A program made the translations under genes and the position numbers. Below the pieces are notes generated by a model. The model was not told the DNA's origin and did no database searches. It worked only from the letters and a program-made list of their open reading frames with translations. A stretch of 18,089 bases of DNA from positions 1 through 18,089 of the forward strand of contig DASWMP010000064.1 in the NCBI GenBank assembly GCA_036399695.1, read 5' to 3'. Positions 14,259 to 18,089 of the stretch are shown here, one piece after another (positions within the stretch are counted from its first letter, which is position 1; the number at the start of each line of letters is the position of its first letter). This stretch comes from DASVEE01 sp036399695 (GTDB taxonomy: Bacteria > Acidobacteriota > Thermoanaerobaculia > Gp7-AA8).

Positions 14259-17200
14259 CTACCGCCGCATCAGCACGCCGGCGACACCGAGCAGCACGGC
14301 CAGGCCGAGCAGCGCGTAGAAGTCGAGCGTGGGGATATCGCCCGCGGCCGTGACCGGGACCGTCGACGTGTTGTTCGTCGGCGTCGGGTCGGGCTCGGTG
14401 GCGGTGACAGTGGCGGTGTTGGCGTAGGAGCCGGGCTGCGTGGCCAAACCGCGGATCGTGATCGTCGCTGTGGCGCTGAGGGCCATCGTGCCGACGGTGC
14501 ACGTCACGGTCGTGGTGCCGCTGCAGGTGCCCTGCGTCGACATCGCCGAGATGAGCGTGAAGTTCGCCGGGAGGACGTCCGTCACCGTCACGTTCGTCGC
14601 CGTGGCCGGGCCGTCGTTGATGACGCCGATCGTGTAGTCGAACGCCTGGCCGACCGCGACGGCCGGCGCGGCGGTCTTCGTGATGCGGACATCGGCGCTG
14701 GTCGGCAGCGGGACGGCGGTGCCGCCGTTGCCCGTCGGATCGGTATTGTCCGTTTGATCCGGGTCGGGCTCCACGGCGTTCGCGCTGGCGGAGTTCTCGA
14801 ACGCACCCGCCGCGTTGATCGTGGCCGTGACGTTGATCGTCACGCTGGCGCCGGAAGCGATGGCGGCGATGGTGCACGGCAGCGCCGTGCAGCCGCCGCC
14901 GTTCACGCCCGTGATCGTCAGGTTCGACGGCGTATCCGTCACCTGCACGGTCGTGGCGGTGGACGGGCCGGCGTTGGCGACGACCAGCGTGTAGCTGACG
15001 CTCTGGCCCGGGACGAACGGGCCCGGCGTGACGAGCGTCTTCACGATGGAGACGTTCGCCGACGGGATGGCCGTGCCTCCGTTGCCGCCGTCGTCAGTGT
15101 TGTCCGTGGGATCGGGATCAGGCTCCGTCGCCGTGGCGGTGGCGGCGTTGTCGAACGCACCGGCGGCGCTGATGGTAGCCGTGACGTCGATCGTCGCGCT
15201 CGCGCCGACGCCCAGCGTGGGGATGGTGCACGGCAGCGTGACGCAGGCATTGCTCACGTTCGTGATCGTCAGGTTCGTGGGCGTATCCGTCACCTGCACG
15301 TTGGTGGCGGGCGAGGGGCCGGCGTTGGTCACGACGAGCGTGTAGCCGATCGACTCGCCCGGGAGGAACGGGCCGGCCGTGACGAGCGTCTTGACCATCG
15401 AGACGTTCGCGGAGATGCCGGTCAGGCCGCCGTTCCCGGTGTCGTCTGTGTTGTTCGTCGTGTTGGGATCGGGCTCCGTCGCCGTGACGGTGGTGGTGTT
15501 GTCGAAGGCTCCGGCGGCCGTGATGGTCGCGGTCACGTTGATGGTGGTGTTGGCGCCCACCGCGAGGCTGGGAATCGTGCACGGCAAGGCCGCGCAGCCG
15601 CTGCCGCTCACGTTCGTGATCGTCATGTTCGACGGCGTGTCCGTGACCTGCACGTTGGTGGCGATGGACGGACCGGCGTTGGCGACGACGAGCGTGTAGC
15701 TGAGGGACTGGCCGGCCGAATACGGCCCCGCCGTCACGAGCGTCTTCACGATCGAGACGTCCGCCGAGACCTCGGACGTGCCGCCGTTGCCGTCGTCGTC
15801 CGTGTTGTCGGTCGTGTCCGGATCGGGCTCGGTGGCCGTGGCGGTAGCCGCGTTGTCGAAGGCGCCCACGGCACCGATCGTGGCCGTGACGTCGATGGTC
15901 GCGCTCGCGCCTACAGCCAGTGTGGGGATTGTGCACGGCAGCGTGACGCAGGCGTTGCTCACGTTCGTGATCGTGAGATTCGACGGCGTATCCGTCACCT
16001 GGATGTTGGTGGCCGGCGACGGGCCGGCGTTGGTCACGACGAGCGTGTAGCTGATCGACTGGCCGGGATTGAACGGACCGGCCGTGACCAGCGTCTTGAC
16101 CATCGAGACGTTGGCGGAGATGCCGGTGAGGCCGCCGTTGCCGGTGTTGTCGGTGTTGTTCGTCGTGTCAGGATCGGGCTCCGTCGCCGTGACGGTGGTG
16201 GTGTTGTCGAACGCGCCGGGGGCGGTGATGGTGGCCGTGACGTTGATCGTCGTGTTCGCGCCGACCGCCAGGCTGGCGATGGTGCACGGCAGGGCCGCGC
16301 AGCCGCTGCCGCTCACGTTCGTGATGGTCATGTTGGACGGCGTGTCCGTGACCTGCACGTTGGTGGCGATGGAAGGACCGGCGTTCGCCACGACGAGCGT
16401 GTAGCTGATGGACTGGCCGGCCGAGTACGGACCGGCGGTCACGAGCGTCTTCACGACCGAGACGTCGGCCGACGCCAGGGCGGTGCCGCCGTTGCCCGTG
16501 TCGTCGTCGTTGTCGGTCGTGTCGGGATCGGGTTCCGTCGCCGCAACGGTGGTGGTGTTATCGAAGGCGCCGGAGGCGGTGATCGTGGCCGTGACGTTGA
16601 TCGTGGTGTTCGCGCCCACCGCCAGGGTGGCGATGGTGCACGGGAGCGCGGCGCAGCCGCCACCGCTCACGTTTGTGATCGTCATGTTCGACGGGGTGTC
16701 CGTCACCTGCACGTTGGTGGCGATGGAAGGACCGGCGTTCGCCACGACGAGCGTGTAGCTGATGGACTGGCCGGCTGAGAAGGGGCCGGCCGTCACGAGC
16801 GTCTTCACGACCGAGAGGTCGGCCGAGGCCAGCGCCGTGCCGCCGTTGCCGGTGTTGTCCGTGTTGTCGGTCGGGTCGGGATCAGGCTCCGTGGCCGCGA
16901 CGGTCGTGGTGTTGTCGAACGCGCCGGCGGCCGTGATCGTGGCGGTGACATTGATCGTCACGTTCGCGCCGACGGCGAGGCTGGCGATCGTGCACGGAAG
17001 CGCGGCGCAGCCGCCACCGCTCACGTTCGTGATCGTCATGTTCGACGGGGTGTCCGTGACCTGCACGTTGGTGGCGATGGACGGACCGGCGTTGGCAACG
17101 AACAGCGTGTAGCTGATGGACTGGCCGGCGGAGAAGGGGCCGGCGGTCACGAGCGTCTTCACGACCGAGACATCCGCGGACGCGTCGGCGGTGCCGCCGT

Positions 17201-18089
17201 TGCCCGTGTCGTCGTCGTTGTCGGTCGGGTCGGGATCAGGCTCCGTGGCCGCGACGGTCGGGGTGTTGTCGAACGCGCCGGCGGCGGTGATCGTGGCGGT
17301 GACGTTGATCGTGACGTTCGCGCCGACCGCCAGGCTGGCGATCGTGCACGGGAGGGCCGCACAGCCGCCACCATTCACGCTCGTAATGGTCATGTTCGAC
17401 GGGGTGTCCGTGACCTGCACGTTGGTCGCGATGGACGGACCGGCGTTGGCAACGAACAGCGTGTAGCTGATGGACTGGCCGGCTGAGAAGGGGCCGGCGG
17501 TCACGAGCGTCTTCACGACCGAGACGTCGGCGGAGGCCACGGCGGTGCCGCCGTTGCCCGTGTCGTCGTCGTTGTCGGTCGTGTCGGGATCGGGTTCCGT
17601 GGCCGCGACGGTCGTGGTGTTGTCGAACGCGCCGGCGGCCGTGATCGTCGCGGTGACATTGATCGTCACGTTCGCGCCGACGGCGAGGCTGGCGATCGTG
17701 CACGGGAGCGCGGCGCAGCCGCCACCGCTCACGTTCGTGATCGTCATGTTCGACGGGGTGTCCGTGACCTGCACGTTGGTGGCGATGGACGGACCGGCGT
17801 TGGCCACGAACAGCGTGTAGCTGATGGACTGGCCGGCTGAGAACGGGCCGGCCGTCACGAGCGTCTTCACGACCGAGACGTCCGCCGAGGCGTCGGCGGT
17901 GCCGCCGTTGCCGGTGTCATCGTCGTTGTCGGTCGGGTCGGGATCAGGCTCCGTGGCCGCGACGGTCGTGGTGTTGTCGAACGCGCCGGAGGCGGTGATC
18001 GTGGCCGTGACGTTGATCGTGGTGTTCGCGCCCACCGCCAGGGTGGCGATGGTGCACGGGAGCGCGGCGCAGCCGCCACCGCTCACGTT
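14259..18089 (-). CDS. giant DUF11-repeat surface protein with IPTL-CTERM sorting signal (5' partial)
   Basis: The frame is open through the right edge, so the start, signal peptide and N-terminus are outside; 1276 codons are visible. It consists of tandem DUF11-type beta-sandwich repeats of about 118 residues (354 bp): one partial repeat at the edge, nine closely related repeats, and a more divergent last one (14696 to about 14340). Each carries SYTLVVANAGPS-like and VQVTDTPSN motifs, a cysteine pair (CAALPC) and an acidic linker (EPDPDTTDNDDDTGNGG). The C-terminal 25 residues start IPTLDFYALLGL, continue as a hydrophobic helix and end in MRR: an IPTL-CTERM signal, recognised by an exosortase-like sorting system. 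The mature protein is expected to be a long stalk or adhesin at the cell surface. Repeat number and true length cannot be known from this window. Confidence 0.92.
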   Translation of the reverse strand, partial: NVSGGGCAALPCTIATLAVGANTTINVTATITASGAFDNTTTVAATEPDPDPTDNDDDTGNGGTADASADVSVVKTLVTAGPFSAGQSISYTLFVANAGPSIATNVQVTDTPSNMTITNVSGGGCAALPCTIASLAVGANVTINVTATITAAGAFDNTTTVAATEPDPDTTDNDDDTGNGGTAVASADVSVVKTLVTAGPFSAGQSISYTLFVANAGPSIATNVQVTDTPSNMTITSVNGGGCAALPCTIASLAVGANVTINVTATITAAGAFDNTPTVAATEPDPDPTDNDDDTGNGGTADASADVSVVKTLVTAGPFSAGQSISYTLFVANAGPSIATNVQVTDTPSNMTITNVSGGGCAALPCTIASLAVGANVTINVTATITAAGAFDNTTTVAATEPDPDPTDNTDNTGNGGTALASADLSVVKTLVTAGPFSAGQSISYTLVVANAGPSIATNVQVTDTPSNMTITNVSGGGCAALPCTIATLAVGANTTINVTATITASGAFDNTTTVAATEPDPDTTDNDDDTGNGGTALASADVSVVKTLVTAGPYSAGQSISYTLVVANAGPSIATNVQVTDTPSNMTITNVSGSGCAALPCTIASLAVGANTTINVTATITAPGAFDNTTTVTATEPDPDTTNNTDNTGNGGLTGISANVSMVKTLVTAGPFNPGQSISYTLVVTNAGPSPATNIQVTDTPSNLTITNVSNACVTLPCTIPTLAVGASATIDVTATIGAVGAFDNAATATATEPDPDTTDNTDDDGNGGTSEVSADVSIVKTLVTAGPYSAGQSLSYTLVVANAGPSIATNVQVTDTPSNMTITNVSGSGCAALPCTIPSLAVGANTTINVTATITAAGAFDNTTTVTATEPDPNTTNNTDDTGNGGLTGISANVSMVKTLVTAGPFLPGESIGYTLVVTNAGPSPATNVQVTDTPTNLTITNVSNACVTLPCTIPTLGVGASATIDVTATISAAGAFDNAATATATEPDPDPTDNTDDGGNGGTAIPSANVSIVKTLVTPGPFVPGQSVSYTLVVANAGPSTATTVQVTDTPSNLTITGVNGGGCTALPCTIAAIASGASVTINVTATINAAGAFENSASANAVEPDPDQTDNTDPTGNGGTAVPLPTSADVRITKTAAPAVAVGQAFDYTIGVINDGPATATNVTVTDVLPANFTLISAMSTQGTCSGTTTVTCTVGTMALSATATITIRGLATQPGSYANTATVTATEPDPTPTNNTSTVPVTAAGDIPTLDFYALLGLAVLLGVAGVLMRR
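14262..14336 (-). other. IPTL-CTERM protein-sorting signal
   Basis: The last 25 codons encode IPTL, a short spacer DFYA, a hydrophobic helix rich in L, G, V and A, and a basic MRR tail. This is the tripartite layout of exosortase-type sorting signals. A typical IPTL-CTERM has SxWG after IPTL; here it is DFYA, a variant form. The cognate sorting enzyme is not encoded in this window. Confidence 0.8.
14697..18089 (-). repeat. 354-bp coding tandem repeat array
   Basis: Units on the minus strand, each beginning at the A of the A(D/N)(V/L)S motif, start at 17885, 17531, 17177, 16823, 16469, 16115, 15764, 15410 and 15059. Most are 354 bp; those at 16115 and 15410 are 351 bp and the one at 15059 is 363 bp. 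A partial unit runs from 17886 to the edge. All keep the reading frame. The four units starting at 17885-16823 are the most alike; divergence grows toward the C-terminus. Confidence 0.9.

Noticed and set aside
14175..16778. 867-codon plus-strand open frame opposite the DUF11 array
   Set aside because: It is the periodic antisense reading of the 354-bp coding repeats (Arg/Gly/Asp/Val rich). The minus-strand frame has DUF11 motifs and an IPTL-CTERM signal.
14697..18089. CRISPR-like or satellite array
   Set aside because: The 354-bp units keep one reading frame, encode DUF11 domains and have no spacers.

Overview
The window is GC-rich and gene-dense. It carries six complete genes, one gene cut by the right edge, and possibly the last codons of another at the left edge. 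I see no phage genes, transposases, rRNA, tRNA or CRISPR array. The best guess at source is a Gram-negative soil or sediment bacterium, most likely Acidobacteriota. The reasons are very high third-position GC, signal-peptide hydrolases, an IPTL-CTERM sorting signal, and a palindromic intergenic repeat whose translation reads VGQTLLSV, which I associate from memory with acidobacterial genomes. The assignment is an inference.

Layout, left to right. (1) Positions 1-189: a hairpin repeat (47-68), then a good sigma70-type promoter (100-128). (2) 190-2610 (+): a secreted/membrane-anchored, coiled-coil-rich protein of unknown function, followed 38 bp later by (3) a DHA2-type MFS drug exporter (2649-4604, +) with a MarR-like winged helix fused to its C-terminus. 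(4) A convergent secreted amidohydrolase (4623-5918, -). (5) A divergent secreted metallophosphoesterase (6060-7397, +). The 141-bp gap between genes 4 and 5 holds a 19-bp inverted repeat. (6) A two-gene operon on the minus strand, read from right to left: an OmpR-type DNA-binding/AAA ATPase/TPR regulator (10937-13801), then 16 bp later a 1184-residue protein (7366-10920) with a degenerate Cap4/DUF4297-like nuclease fold, an atypical P-loop and a long helical C-terminus. (7) A 410-bp repeat-rich intergenic region. (8) The 3' end of a giant DUF11-repeat surface protein (14259-18089, -), ending in an IPTL-CTERM signal and a strong terminator.

The most unusual unit is the operon in (6). An effector-like domain, a P-loop and a long C-terminal sensor-like region are arranged as in STAND-type antiphage (Avs-like) proteins. 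However, the nuclease and Walker A signature residues are altered, and the partner is itself a STAND-type transcriptional regulator. A defence or stress-sensing role is a hypothesis only. Other points of interest are the transporter-regulator fusion, the layered duplication history of the DUF11 array, and the intergenic palindromes, one of which recurs as 27 identical inverted bases 14 kb apart.
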